In this document: piece by piece, positions 1-8,049 of the stretch
Layout: each line of letters begins with the position of its first letter
How positions within the stretch are numbered: the stretch's first letter is position 1
Assembly: GCF_001673405.1 (NCBI RefSeq)
Contig: NZ_LZLV01000020.1
Coordinates: 62,001-126,000, forward strand
DNA: 64,000 nucleotides
Source of the DNA: Mycobacterium sp. 1245111.1
Lineage (GTDB): Bacteria; Actinomycetota; Actinomycetes; Mycobacteriales; Mycobacteriaceae
Reading direction: 5' to 3'
The notes under the pieces: generated by a model
Seen by the model: the letters and a program-made list of their open reading frames with translations, nothing else
Told to the model about the DNA's origin: nothing
Database searches by the model: none
Position numbers and translations under genes: made by a program

Positions 1-459
1 AAGCCGACCCCGTTCCGCAGCTTCGCGATGGGCCACCGTCCGATCCTCGACGCGATGGGCGCGCTGGTCTGCCACGGCGCGTTGTCACGCAACCCGGAGC
101 TGCGGATCCTGTCGATCGAGAACGGCGCCGACTGGGTGCCGGATCTGTTCAAGGGACTCAAGGGCGTCTACAAGAAGATGCCGCAGGCCTTCCTCGAGGA
201 CCCGATCGAGGCGTTCAAGCGGTGCGTCTACATCACCCCGTTCTGGGAAGACCGGTTCACCGAGATCGTCAACATGGTCGGCACCGACCGGGTGCTGTTC
301 GGCTCCGACTGGCCGCACCCGGAGGGCCTGAAAGACCCGATCAGCTTCGTCGACGAGCTGACCGAGTTCAGCGAAGAGGACGTCGCCAAGATCATGGGCG
401 GCAACCTGATGAAGCTGATGAAGGTCACCAAGCCGGTCAAGAAACCGGTTTCGGCCTGA
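1..459 (+). CDS. Amidohydrolase-2 family protein, C-terminal part (5' end outside window)
   Basis: The frame is open from the first base, so the N-terminus lies upstream; an ATG at 28 is internal to the domain. The visible 152 residues form the C-terminal half of an amidohydrolase-2 (TIM-barrel, ACMSD/LigW-like) domain. The sequence SIENGADWV is followed by the family signature VLFGSDWPHPEG, whose Asp is normally a metal or catalytic residue. The tail is Lys-rich (KLMKVTKPVKK). It resembles the complete protein at 54932-56134, which has FGSDWPHGEG. The family includes hydrolases, decarboxylases and C-C hydrolases, so the reaction is unknown. A crotonase gene follows after 30 nt on the same strand, suggesting one operon. 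Confidence 0.85.
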   Translation, partial: KPTPFRSFAMGHRPILDAMGALVCHGALSRNPELRILSIENGADWVPDLFKGLKGVYKKMPQAFLEDPIEAFKRCVYITPFWEDRFTEIVNMVGTDRVLFGSDWPHPEGLKDPISFVDELTEFSEEDVAKIMGGNLMKLMKVTKPVKKPVSA

Positions 460-489
460 TCCGACTGTCGCCGTAATAGGTTCGCCAGC

Positions 490-1338
490 ATGGAGCGGCG
501 CACCCTCGAAGCGGTTATCTACGAACGCGAACCACCGATCGCGCGGATCATCCTCAACCGGGCCGACAAGGCCAACACCAAAGACGCGACGCTGGTGCAG
601 GAGGTCGACGCCTGCCTGCACGAGGCCGACCGCGACCGCGACATCAAGGTCGTGATCCTCAAGGCCAACGGCAACGGCTTCTGCGGCGGGCACGTCGCCC
701 GCTGGGGTCCGGACGAAAACCCCTACCCGGATTTCGGGGACACGTTCGAGGATCTCTACAAAGGCACCGCCGACTTGTTTTTGTGGCCGACGTTGTACCT
801 GTGGGAGTTTCCGAAGCCGACGATCTCGCAGATTCACGGCTACTGCATGGGCGGCGGCATCTATCTGGGCCTACTGACCGACTTCTGCGTGGCATCGCAG
901 GACGCGTATTTCCAGATGCCGCTCGCGCAGAGCCTCGGTGAACCCGGCGGGCACACGATGATCGAACCGTGGCTGCTGATGAACTGGCATCGCACCATGG
1001 ATTGGTTGCTGCTGGCGCCGACGCTGTCGGCCGCCGAGGCGTTGGAATGGGGCCTGCTCAACAAGGTGGTGCCGCGCGACCAACTCGAAGACACCGTCGA
1101 GGAGATGGCCCGCAGGATCGCTCAGGTCCCGTTGACCACGTCGATGGCCGTCAAGAACAGCGTGAAACGGGCCTACGAGTTGATGGGCATGCGGGTCCAC
1201 CTGCAGGTCAGCCACATCCTGACCAACATGGTCGGCGCGGCGTCCGACGTTCAGGAGCGACGTGCCCAGCTCAAGCAATCCGGCTTGAAGCCAAGGGATT
1301 TCGTCGAGGGCGACGGGGGCGGGCCGCCTCGAGCGTGA
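490..1338 (+). CDS. Enoyl-CoA hydratase/isomerase (crotonase) family protein, atypical active site
   Basis: A 282-residue crotonase-fold protein. Early strands read IARIILNRADKAN; the first oxyanion-hole loop is NGFCGGH where typical hydratases have GxAFCAGAD; the second is YCMGGGIYLG. The Glu usually found after GGG is absent. A GEPGG and a later IEPW motif may supply the acid, and IEPW is also conserved in the crotonase at 5933-6805. The two share the KANG(N/K)GFC(G/S)GH loop and are probably paralogues. Acts in cytosolic acyl-CoA metabolism; hydratase, isomerase or ring hydrolase cannot be distinguished. It ends 1 nt before the stop of the convergent flavoprotein gene. Confidence 0.88.
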   Translation: MERRTLEAVIYEREPPIARIILNRADKANTKDATLVQEVDACLHEADRDRDIKVVILKANGNGFCGGHVARWGPDENPYPDFGDTFEDLYKGTADLFLWPTLYLWEFPKPTISQIHGYCMGGGIYLGLLTDFCVASQDAYFQMPLAQSLGEPGGHTMIEPWLLMNWHRTMDWLLLAPTLSAAEALEWGLLNKVVPRDQLEDTVEEMARRIAQVPLTTSMAVKNSVKRAYELMGMRVHLQVSHILTNMVGAASDVQERRAQLKQSGLKPRDFVEGDGGGPPRA

Positions 1339-3039
1339 CTAGCGGCTGCGCTCACCGGGAAGCGCACGCCCGGCCGCGTGCCGGGCAGCGACGTAACCGA
1401 ACACCATCGAGCTGGCGATGCTGGCACCGGCGCCGGGATACGTCCGGCCCATCACGGTCGCAGTGGTGTTGCCGGTGGCGTACAGCCCGTCGATCACCTG
1501 GTCGTTGCCGTCGAGAACCTGTGCGTGCTCGTTGGTGATCACGCCGCCACACGTCCCGACGTCCGCGGGTAGCACCCTGGTCGCGTAGAACGGCGCGCGG
1601 TCCAGCGGGCCGACCGCGGCGTTGGGCCGATACCCCGGATCGCCCAAGCAGTCGTTGTAGGCCGACTGCCCACGACCGAAGTCGGGATCGAGCCCCTTGG
1701 CCGCGAACTCATTGAACCGCTTCACGGTATGCGCCAATTCGTCTGCGGGAAGCTCGGTCTGGCGGGCCAGGTCCTCGAGAGTGTCCGCGCGCTTGACGGC
1801 GCCGGACTCGATCAGCCCGGCCGGCAGGCCTTGGTTGCGCTTGAGCGGGTTGACGCTGGTGACGTAGCGGTGGACGTAGCCGTCGTCGAAGATCATCCAG
1901 CAGGGCACCGCCTTGTTGGCGTACATCGCCTTGCCGACCTCGACGTAAGAGTTCGACTCGTTGCAGAACCGCCGACCGGTCGAGTCGACGTAGATCGCAC
2001 CGGGCCGTTGACGCCCCGACCCGAGTGACGCGGCGACGGCCCCGCCGTTGGCGATGAACACCGAAGGCAGCCACCAGGCTTCGTCCAACAGATCGGTGCG
2101 AGCGCCCAGCCGCATCGCGGTCTGCAGCACTTCCCCGGTGTCGCCGGCGTTGGCGATCGACCACTTGGCCTCGTTGGGTTGGTCGCCGCTGTACCGCTTT
2201 CGCATCTCGGCGTTGTGCCCGAAACCCCCGGCGGCCAACAGGACTCCCCGGCGCGCCTCGACGTTCAGCGCGCTGCCGTCGTGGGTGATGCGCGCACCGA
2301 CCACCCGGCCGTCTTCGACGATCAGGTCGTCGAGGGCGGCGTTGATCCACAGCGGCGGTCGGCCGTCGGTGAGATCCAGTAGCGCCTTGAGCATTTGACC
2401 GATCAGCGACGCGCCATTGGTCAGGATCTGACGCCGCCTTAGCCGGGCCGCGGCGGTGCGCAGGAACACCTTGGTGGCCACCGCGAAAGCCTTGGGCGCA
2501 CGGTTGAAGTACTGCACCGACCGCAGCTCATTGGTCAGCACCGCATAGCCGTAGTTCTTGGCCAGCGACGGCTGGACCTTGTCGTGCCACTCCCCCAGCT
2601 CGGCGGCGTCGAACGGAATGCCCTCGATGGCGCGGCCGGCCGCGTTGCCGCCCTTGTGATTCGGGTAGTAGTCGCTCCAGCCGTCGCAGCGGATCAGCTT
2701 CACCCCGCGGCGGATCAGGAAGTTGATCATCTCGTAGCCCGCGGTCAGAAACATCTCGCGGCGTTCGGGTGACGACGGGGCGCCGATGTCACCGACCACG
2801 TCGGCGAGGTAGGCCAGCCCGTCCTCGTGCGAATCGGCAATGCCGTCGGCCCGCATCAGCGGGTTGTTGGGCAGCCAGACGATGCCGCCCGACAATCCCG
2901 TCGAACCGCCCACCAGCGCTTGCTTTTCCAGGATCAGTGGCTCGAGCCCGTTGTCGAGCGCGGCCAAACCGGCGACCATGCCGCCGCCTCCACTGCCGGC
3001 GATCAGCAGGTCGACCGATCCGTCCCAGTGCGTGGTCAT
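1339..3039 (-). CDS. FAD-binding dehydrogenase, 3-ketosteroid delta1-dehydrogenase (KstD)-like
   Basis: A 566-residue flavoprotein of the fumarate reductase/KstD family. The N-terminal dinucleotide fold (GSGGGGMVAGLAA, about residues 14-26, then a Glu at the end of beta-2) binds FAD. The C-terminus carries GLYATGN and the TYPGAGASI motif; in characterised KstD enzymes the equivalent Tyr and Gly contact the steroid A-ring. Family members oxidise cyclic ketones by 1,2-desaturation. It is the last gene of a nine-gene minus-strand operon and overlaps the upstream Rieske oxygenase by 4 nt (ATGA), so translation is probably coupled. Ring-ketone desaturation next to a ring oxygenase fits a polycyclic or alicyclic substrate. 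Actual steroid specificity is not shown. Confidence 0.85.
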   Translation of the reverse strand: MTTHWDGSVDLLIAGSGGGGMVAGLAALDNGLEPLILEKQALVGGSTGLSGGIVWLPNNPLMRADGIADSHEDGLAYLADVVGDIGAPSSPERREMFLTAGYEMINFLIRRGVKLIRCDGWSDYYPNHKGGNAAGRAIEGIPFDAAELGEWHDKVQPSLAKNYGYAVLTNELRSVQYFNRAPKAFAVATKVFLRTAAARLRRRQILTNGASLIGQMLKALLDLTDGRPPLWINAALDDLIVEDGRVVGARITHDGSALNVEARRGVLLAAGGFGHNAEMRKRYSGDQPNEAKWSIANAGDTGEVLQTAMRLGARTDLLDEAWWLPSVFIANGGAVAASLGSGRQRPGAIYVDSTGRRFCNESNSYVEVGKAMYANKAVPCWMIFDDGYVHRYVTSVNPLKRNQGLPAGLIESGAVKRADTLEDLARQTELPADELAHTVKRFNEFAAKGLDPDFGRGQSAYNDCLGDPGYRPNAAVGPLDRAPFYATRVLPADVGTCGGVITNEHAQVLDGNDQVIDGLYATGNTTATVMGRTYPGAGASIASSMVFGYVAARHAAGRALPGERSR

Positions 3040-4388
3040 GGCGCCTCCGAGGTGAGACCGAGATCGGCGATCGGCACGTCGATGGTGGTATTCGTCTTCT
3101 GAATCGCCGGCACCAACTCGTCGTAGGACAGCCCGGCCAGGAAGCCGTCGACGACGCGCTCGAAGTTCGAGATCAGGCCCTCGATCTGATCGGAGAGCCG
3201 CATGTACTCAAAGCCCTTGGAATGCAACCCTTTTTGTTGCCGCGGCAGGTTCGAGAAGTCTTGCGCGGGGATCGGCGGCCAGCTCGGGTCATCCGGCGCC
3301 AACGGCTCCGGCGGCGTCGGTCTCCCCGCCGACAGGTCGTCGGGCATGCGCGTCAACGACCAGATCTCGAACAGCGTCTCTTCCGGGCCGAGCGGACGGA
3401 TCCGGTACGACGAGGCGCTGCTGTAGGTGGGCAGGATGAAGTGGTGCGGGAAGGCGAACCCGATCGCGTCGGTAATGCCGTGGCGGATCAGGTCGTTGAG
3501 ATCGGGCATCGCGCTCCCCCGCGCCCGATGCCATTTCACCACCGCATCGTTGAGCGCGGTCCGCCAACCGGCCAGCGCCTCCCCCGGATCCGATGGCAGC
3601 GTAATCGTCTGCAGCCCTTCGGCGATGCGGATGTCGTTCTCGTGTGTCATGCCGCCCATGCCGTCGCCCAACGTCCGCATGAAATAGAGGCTGCTGGCCA
3701 CAACCGGGTGCACCGCCTCCGACCCGCCGCCGGTCGCGGCCGACGGCAGCAACTGCGGGTGCGTCTGCGGCACGTGGTAGCCCTCCATGAACGCTGCCGT
3801 CGCCAGCTTCCAGTTCACCGGCAGCCGGCACGATTGCCACCACTCGACGCGCAGTGACTCCACCTTCCAGGCGTCGTAGATCGACGCGAACGGTTCCATC
3901 CACTCGCGCAGCGGCGGGGCGTCGTCGTCGAGGTTGATCCACGCGCACCCACCCCACAGTTCGCACTTGACGTCGACGAGCCTTAGGTCGTCAGCGGCCA
4001 TGTTGTCCCCGGCGAAGGCCTCGGGTCGCAGCACGAAGGTATTGCGGCCGTCGACGCCCCAGCACCAGCCGTGGAACGGGCAGACGAACGTGCGCCGGGC
4101 CCCAGGCAGAGAGCCGTTGCCCTCCACCAGCTTTACCCCACGGTGGCGGCATGCGTTGTGGTAGGCCCGCACGGTGTCGGCGTCAACCCGCACCACGATC
4201 ACCGACTGGTCCAGGATCTCGTATTCGACGAAATCGCCGGCTTTGGGGATCTCTTCGAGCCGGCACGCCATCTGCCACACCCGCGGCCAGAACAGCTCGG
4301 CTTCGGCGGCGTAGAACTCCGGATCGTAGTAGCGCTGTTTGGGAATCCGACTCGGATTACGCACCGCCCACGGCACCTGGTTGGTCAT
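3036..4388 (-). CDS. Rieske [2Fe-2S] non-heme iron oxygenase, alpha subunit
   Basis: A 450-residue ring-hydroxylating oxygenase alpha subunit. The Rieske motif is CRH (C80, H82) with CPFH (C103, H106). The catalytic domain has EGYHVPQTH, which gives the two His ligands of the mononuclear iron. Such enzymes hydroxylate cyclic substrates using electrons from a ferredoxin/reductase. No reductase is adjacent, although a Rieske ferredoxin lies at 18571-18930. The gene starts 9 nt after the acyl-CoA synthetase stop and overlaps the KstD-like gene by 4 nt. No beta subunit gene is present, so it is probably a homotrimer of the KshA or aromatic oxygenase type. Confidence 0.9.
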   Translation of the reverse strand: MTNQVPWAVRNPSRIPKQRYYDPEFYAAEAELFWPRVWQMACRLEEIPKAGDFVEYEILDQSVIVVRVDADTVRAYHNACRHRGVKLVEGNGSLPGARRTFVCPFHGWCWGVDGRNTFVLRPEAFAGDNMAADDLRLVDVKCELWGGCAWINLDDDAPPLREWMEPFASIYDAWKVESLRVEWWQSCRLPVNWKLATAAFMEGYHVPQTHPQLLPSAATGGGSEAVHPVVASSLYFMRTLGDGMGGMTHENDIRIAEGLQTITLPSDPGEALAGWRTALNDAVVKWHRARGSAMPDLNDLIRHGITDAIGFAFPHHFILPTYSSASSYRIRPLGPEETLFEIWSLTRMPDDLSAGRPTPPEPLAPDDPSWPPIPAQDFSNLPRQQKGLHSKGFEYMRLSDQIEGLISNFERVVDGFLAGLSYDELVPAIQKTNTTIDVPIADLGLTSEAP

Positions 4389-4397
4389 CGTGTCACC

Positions 4398-5930
4398 TCA
4401 TACGATCCGGGACGCCCGCCCCTGCCAATACCGTTCGCGGATACGCTTCTTGTACAGCTTCCCGTTCGGGTCACGCGGAAGGACGTCGAATTCGATTGTG
4501 CGCGGGCACTTGTAGCCCGCGAGGTGGGTTCGGCAATATTCGATGAGCTCGGCCGCCAAGTCGGATCCAGCGGTGACGCCGGGGGCCGGCTGCACGACGG
4601 CCTTCACCTCTTCGCCGAACTCGTCATTGGGCACCCCGAACACCGCGGCGTCGACCAGCTTGGGATGCATCACCAGCAGGTTCTCGGCCTCTTGGGGGTA
4701 GATGTTCACCCCGCCGGAGACGATCGTGAACGTCGACCGGTCCGTGAGGTACAGGTAGCCCTCGTCGTCGACGTAGCCCATGTCACCCAGCGACCGCCAG
4801 CCGCGGTCGTTGGATACCGACGCGGTCTTGGCCGGGTCCTTGAAGTACTCGAACTTCGGCCCGCCCTCGAAGAACAGCTCACCGGTCTGCCCGATCGGAA
4901 CCTCGTCCCCGTCGTCGCCGACCACGTGCACCGGAGACATGGGGATACCCACCGAACCCGGGTGGGCCAGCCACTCGTCCGGCCCGATCGTGGTCCCCGC
5001 GAATCCTTCTGTCCCGCCGTAATACTCGTGGATGATCGGACCGAACCAGTCCATCATCTGCTGCTTGACGTCCACCGGACACGGCGCCGCCGCGTGAATC
5101 ACGCACTGCAGGCTCGACACGTCGTACCGTCGGCGTACCGACTCGGGCAGCTTCAGCATCCGGACGAACATCGTCGGCACGAACTGCGCGTGGGTGACCC
5201 GGTGCGTCTCGATCAGCCGCAGCACGTCTTCGGCGTCGAACTTGCGCATGATGATGGCCGCGGCGCCAACACGGTTGACCGCCATCGTGTAGTTCACCCC
5301 GGCCGCGTGATACATCGGCGCGGGCGACAGGTACACGCTCTGGGCGGTCATGCCGTATTTGTGGATCAGCGCCAGCTCCAGCACCGACTGCGCCCACGAC
5401 CCGTTGCCGTCAGTTGGCAACGGTCGGCGAACGGCTTTGGGCCGCCCGGTGGTTCCCGACGAGTACAACATCTCCGACCCGTCCGACCGCGGCGGCGCTT
5501 CGCCGGCCGCCGCCAGGGCATCCTCGTAGGACTGCCAGCCCGCCAGGCCGCCACCGACCGCGATGTGCACGTCGACGCCGGCGCTGGCGGCACGCAGATG
5601 CGCCGCGAGATCGGCCATCGCGGCGTCCACGAACACCGCCTTGGCGTCGGAGTCGTCGATGACGTACGCGACCTCGTCGGGGGTGAAGTGGGTGTTTACC
5701 GCCGTGTAATAGAGCCCGGAAAGCTGGCAGCCCCAGGTGATTTCGAAGAACTCCGGCCTGTTCGGCAACACCAGGGCCACCCCGTCGCCGGGACGCAGCC
5801 CCGCATCGTGCAGGGCCGCCGCGACCCGCCTGCTTCTGGCGAAAAGCTCGCCGTAGGACATCACATCGCCATCGGACATGATCAGCGCCGGCGAATCGGC
5901 GGCGCTGATCGCATGATCGGCGATGTTCAC
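4398..5930 (-). CDS. Acyl-CoA synthetase (AMP-binding, FadD-like)
   Basis: A 510-residue ANL-superfamily ligase. The P-loop-like A3 motif is LYSSGTTGRPKAV (with the unusual RRP following). The EYYGGTEG motif (A5), SLGDMGYVDDEGYLYLTDR (A7) and the C-terminal lysine in PRDPNGKLYKKR (A10) are intact, so adenylation and thioesterification should both be possible. It activates a carboxylic acid to its CoA ester for the crotonases next door. It begins with GTG only 2 nt after the crotonase stop, within the operon 10258 to 1339. The substrate is unknown. Confidence 0.9.
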   Translation of the reverse strand: MNIADHAISAADSPALIMSDGDVMSYGELFARSRRVAAALHDAGLRPGDGVALVLPNRPEFFEITWGCQLSGLYYTAVNTHFTPDEVAYVIDDSDAKAVFVDAAMADLAAHLRAASAGVDVHIAVGGGLAGWQSYEDALAAAGEAPPRSDGSEMLYSSGTTGRPKAVRRPLPTDGNGSWAQSVLELALIHKYGMTAQSVYLSPAPMYHAAGVNYTMAVNRVGAAAIIMRKFDAEDVLRLIETHRVTHAQFVPTMFVRMLKLPESVRRRYDVSSLQCVIHAAAPCPVDVKQQMMDWFGPIIHEYYGGTEGFAGTTIGPDEWLAHPGSVGIPMSPVHVVGDDGDEVPIGQTGELFFEGGPKFEYFKDPAKTASVSNDRGWRSLGDMGYVDDEGYLYLTDRSTFTIVSGGVNIYPQEAENLLVMHPKLVDAAVFGVPNDEFGEEVKAVVQPAPGVTAGSDLAAELIEYCRTHLAGYKCPRTIEFDVLPRDPNGKLYKKRIRERYWQGRASRIV

Positions 5931-5932
5931 GA

Positions 5933-6805
5933 CTACGAAGCCGACGCGCCGTCGCTCGACGCGGCCGCCGCCGCCTGGCGCCGGGCATGCTCGGACGGCA
6001 GCACCTTATCCTTGAACACGGTCTGGATCAGCTGCTGCACGTCCTTGCTGATCGAGGCGAGCGCGACAAGGTCGTTGGAGCTCTGCCAGTGCACCCGCAT
6101 GCCCATCAGCTCCCAGGCCCGCTTCAGGTTGGCCTTGGTGAGCATCAGCGTCGTCAGCGGCGCCTGGGCGATGTGCCGAGCGATCGCGTCCACGCGGGCG
6201 TCGAGGTCTTCCTTCTTGACCACCTCGTTGACGAGCCCGACCTCCAGGGCCTTCTTGGCGTCGATCACCTCGGCGGTGAACAGGTAGTAGGCCGCGCGCC
6301 GCCAGTTCATGAACACCCAAGGCTCGATGGAACATTCACCGGACGGCATCCCGAATCCCTGCAGCGGCGGGTATGAGAAGTAGGCGTCTTCGGAAGCGAT
6401 GACGATGTCGGTGGTCAGGCCCATGTGCGTGCCGCCGCCGACGCAGTAGCCGTGCACCTGAGCGATGGTGGGCTTGGAGAACTCCCACAGGTTCAGGGTC
6501 GGCTTGACGAACAGATCCGACTGCGCCTTCCACGGGTGGCCGGTCACCATCGCGTTCTCCACGAACGACGGATAGTCGACGGCGTTGTTGCCGATCGCGT
6601 GTCCGGAGCAGAAGCCCTTGCCGTTGGCCTTGAGTACCAGCACCTTGATGTCGTAGTCGCGGTCGGCGTCCAGGAGCGCCGCGTCGACCTCCTCGGCCAG
6701 TTTCTGGTCCTGCGCGTTGGCCTTCTCCGGCCAGTTGAGGGTGATCTTCGCGATCGGACCATCCTTCTGGTAGATGATCCGCTCGCGAGTTTCGTTGAGG
6801 TCCAT
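5933..6805 (-). CDS. Enoyl-CoA hydratase/isomerase (crotonase) family protein, atypical active site
   Basis: A 290-residue crotonase-fold protein with ITLNWPEKAN at the N-terminus, the oxyanion loop GKGFCSGHAIG and a second loop GYCVGGGTHMG. As in the protein at 490-1338, the GAD loop is replaced by a His-containing loop and the usual first Glu after GGG is missing; a conserved SIEPW follows. The Ala-rich C-terminal tail (about 20 residues) looks disordered. The start ATG lies 6 nt downstream of the lipoyl gene stop, with AGGAAGGG partly inside that gene as ribosome site. Its position next to a 2-oxoacid dehydrogenase suggests it handles a CoA ester in the same route. Confidence 0.88.
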   Translation of the reverse strand: MDLNETRERIIYQKDGPIAKITLNWPEKANAQDQKLAEEVDAALLDADRDYDIKVLVLKANGKGFCSGHAIGNNAVDYPSFVENAMVTGHPWKAQSDLFVKPTLNLWEFSKPTIAQVHGYCVGGGTHMGLTTDIVIASEDAYFSYPPLQGFGMPSGECSIEPWVFMNWRRAAYYLFTAEVIDAKKALEVGLVNEVVKKEDLDARVDAIARHIAQAPLTTLMLTKANLKRAWELMGMRVHWQSSNDLVALASISKDVQQLIQTVFKDKVLPSEHARRQAAAAASSDGASAS

Positions 6806-6811
6806 ATACTT

Positions 6812-7054
6812 TTACCCTTCCTGAGTGATGACGCCGATTTCCGCGCCGATGTCGTAAGTCGTGCCGATCTCGCCGGTCCATTGCAGGGTGCCCGATGCGC
6901 CGGCTTCGATTTCCTGTTCCACCTTCTCGGTGGCGATGGTGAAGATCGGTGTGCCTTCCTCGACGTGTTCGCCGGCCGGCACGAGCAGGCCGGTCAACTC
7001 GGCCTCGGAGACCGCGACCGACACCCGCGGGATGCGAATGGTGAAGTCAGCCAC
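6812..7054 (-). CDS. Stand-alone biotinyl/lipoyl-domain protein
   Basis: An 80-residue protein that is just one lipoyl/biotinyl domain. The start is set at a GTG (7054) that overlaps the upstream E1-beta gene by 8 nt; a longer upstream reading gives only Arg-rich shadow sequence. The hammerhead motif is TEKVEQEIEA with K44 as the expected modified lysine, followed by G52. The spacing and the EKVE context favour lipoyl over biotin (biotin carriers usually have AMKM). In 2-oxoacid dehydrogenases this domain is normally fused to the E2 acyltransferase; here no E2 catalytic or peripheral binding domain is present. Confidence 0.85.
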   Translation of the reverse strand: MADFTIRIPRVSVAVSEAELTGLLVPAGEHVEEGTPIFTIATEKVEQEIEAGASGTLQWTGEIGTTYDIGAEIGVITQEG

Positions 7055-8045
7055 GCGCACCCGCCCTCTGCAACGTTCGCTGCGCGGCGGCGACGATGCG
7101 CTGCGGCGACGGATAGACCTGAGCCTCGAGCGTGGCGGCGGCGGGATTCGGCACGAACCTCGCTGCCACCCGCTCGACGGGCGCCGCCAGCTCACCGAAC
7201 AGCTCGGCCTGCAGGATCGCCGCGACCTCCGCTCCGGGCCCAGCGAATTGCACTGCATCGTGGACGATTACGGCGCGCCGGGTTCGCCGGACGGATTCGA
7301 CGATGGTGTCGACGTCGAGCGGCACCAGCGTGCGCAGGTCGACGACCTCGGCGCTGACGTTCTGGCCGGCCAGGGTTTCCGCGGCGGCCAGCGCGTCGTG
7401 CACGGGACGGCCGTAGCTGATCAGGGTCACGTCGTTGCCGGACCGCTTGATGTCCGCCTGGCCCAACGGAATCCGGAAGGCGGGGTCGACGGGCACCGGG
7501 CCCTTCTTGCTCTGCAGCCGCACCGTTTCGACGAACAGGCACGGGTCGTCGTCGAATATCGCCGAAGCCAGCAGGCCTTTGCCGTCCCACGGTGTGGACG
7601 GCACGATCACCTTCATGCCGGGGATGTGCATGAACCAGGCCTCGAGACTCTGCGAATGCGTTGCGCCGGTGGCCAACCCCGCGTAGACCTGGGTGCGGAT
7701 GGTGATCGGCGCGGTGGTGCGCCCGGCGGTCATGAACCGCAGCTTGGCGGCGTTGTTGATCAACTGGTCGGCGGCGATCCCGATGAAGTCCATGATCATG
7801 ATTTCCGCGACCGGCAGCATCCCGTCGATGGCCGCACCGATGGCGGCGCCGACGATCGCGGCCTCCGAGATCGGGGTGTCCAGCACCCGGTCGTGGCCGT
7901 ATTTCGTCGACAATCCCGCGGTCGGACCCGAGGCGCCCGGGTCGGCGATGTCCTCACCGAGCAGGAACACCCGGTCATCGGCCTGCAATGCCTGATCCAG
8001 CGCGAGGTTCAGCGCCTCGCGCATCGTCATCTCTTTGTCGTCCAT
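7047..8045 (-). CDS. 2-oxoacid dehydrogenase E1 component, beta subunit
   Basis: A 332-residue transketolase-fold beta subunit of the pyruvate, branched-chain or acetoin dehydrogenase type. Motifs include LGEDIADPG, DTPISEAAIVG (the Glu contacts the thiamine diphosphate aminopyrimidine) and GYG-like loops. The ATG at 8045 (MDDKEM) is 4 nt after the E1-alpha stop; the frame runs further upstream but only through non-homologous sequence. With the alpha subunit it should form an alpha2-beta2 enzyme that decarboxylates a 2-oxoacid (or cleaves acetoin) and reductively acylates the adjacent lipoyl protein. Confidence 0.92.
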   Translation of the reverse strand: MDDKEMTMREALNLALDQALQADDRVFLLGEDIADPGASGPTAGLSTKYGHDRVLDTPISEAAIVGAAIGAAIDGMLPVAEIMIMDFIGIAADQLINNAAKLRFMTAGRTTAPITIRTQVYAGLATGATHSQSLEAWFMHIPGMKVIVPSTPWDGKGLLASAIFDDDPCLFVETVRLQSKKGPVPVDPAFRIPLGQADIKRSGNDVTLISYGRPVHDALAAAETLAGQNVSAEVVDLRTLVPLDVDTIVESVRRTRRAVIVHDAVQFAGPGAEVAAILQAELFGELAAPVERVAARFVPNPAAATLEAQVYPSPQRIVAAAQRTLQRAGARG

Positions 8046-8049
8046 GGCT

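Noticed and set aside
2769..3857. Plus-strand open frame opposite the KstD-like and Rieske genes
   Set aside because: Arg-rich translation without motif; the minus-strand genes are clear.
4071..6287. Long open frame (738 codons) on the plus strand
   Set aside because: It lies antisense to the acyl-CoA synthetase and crotonase genes, and its His/Arg/Val-rich translation has no family-like motif. It is a shadow of high-GC codon usage.
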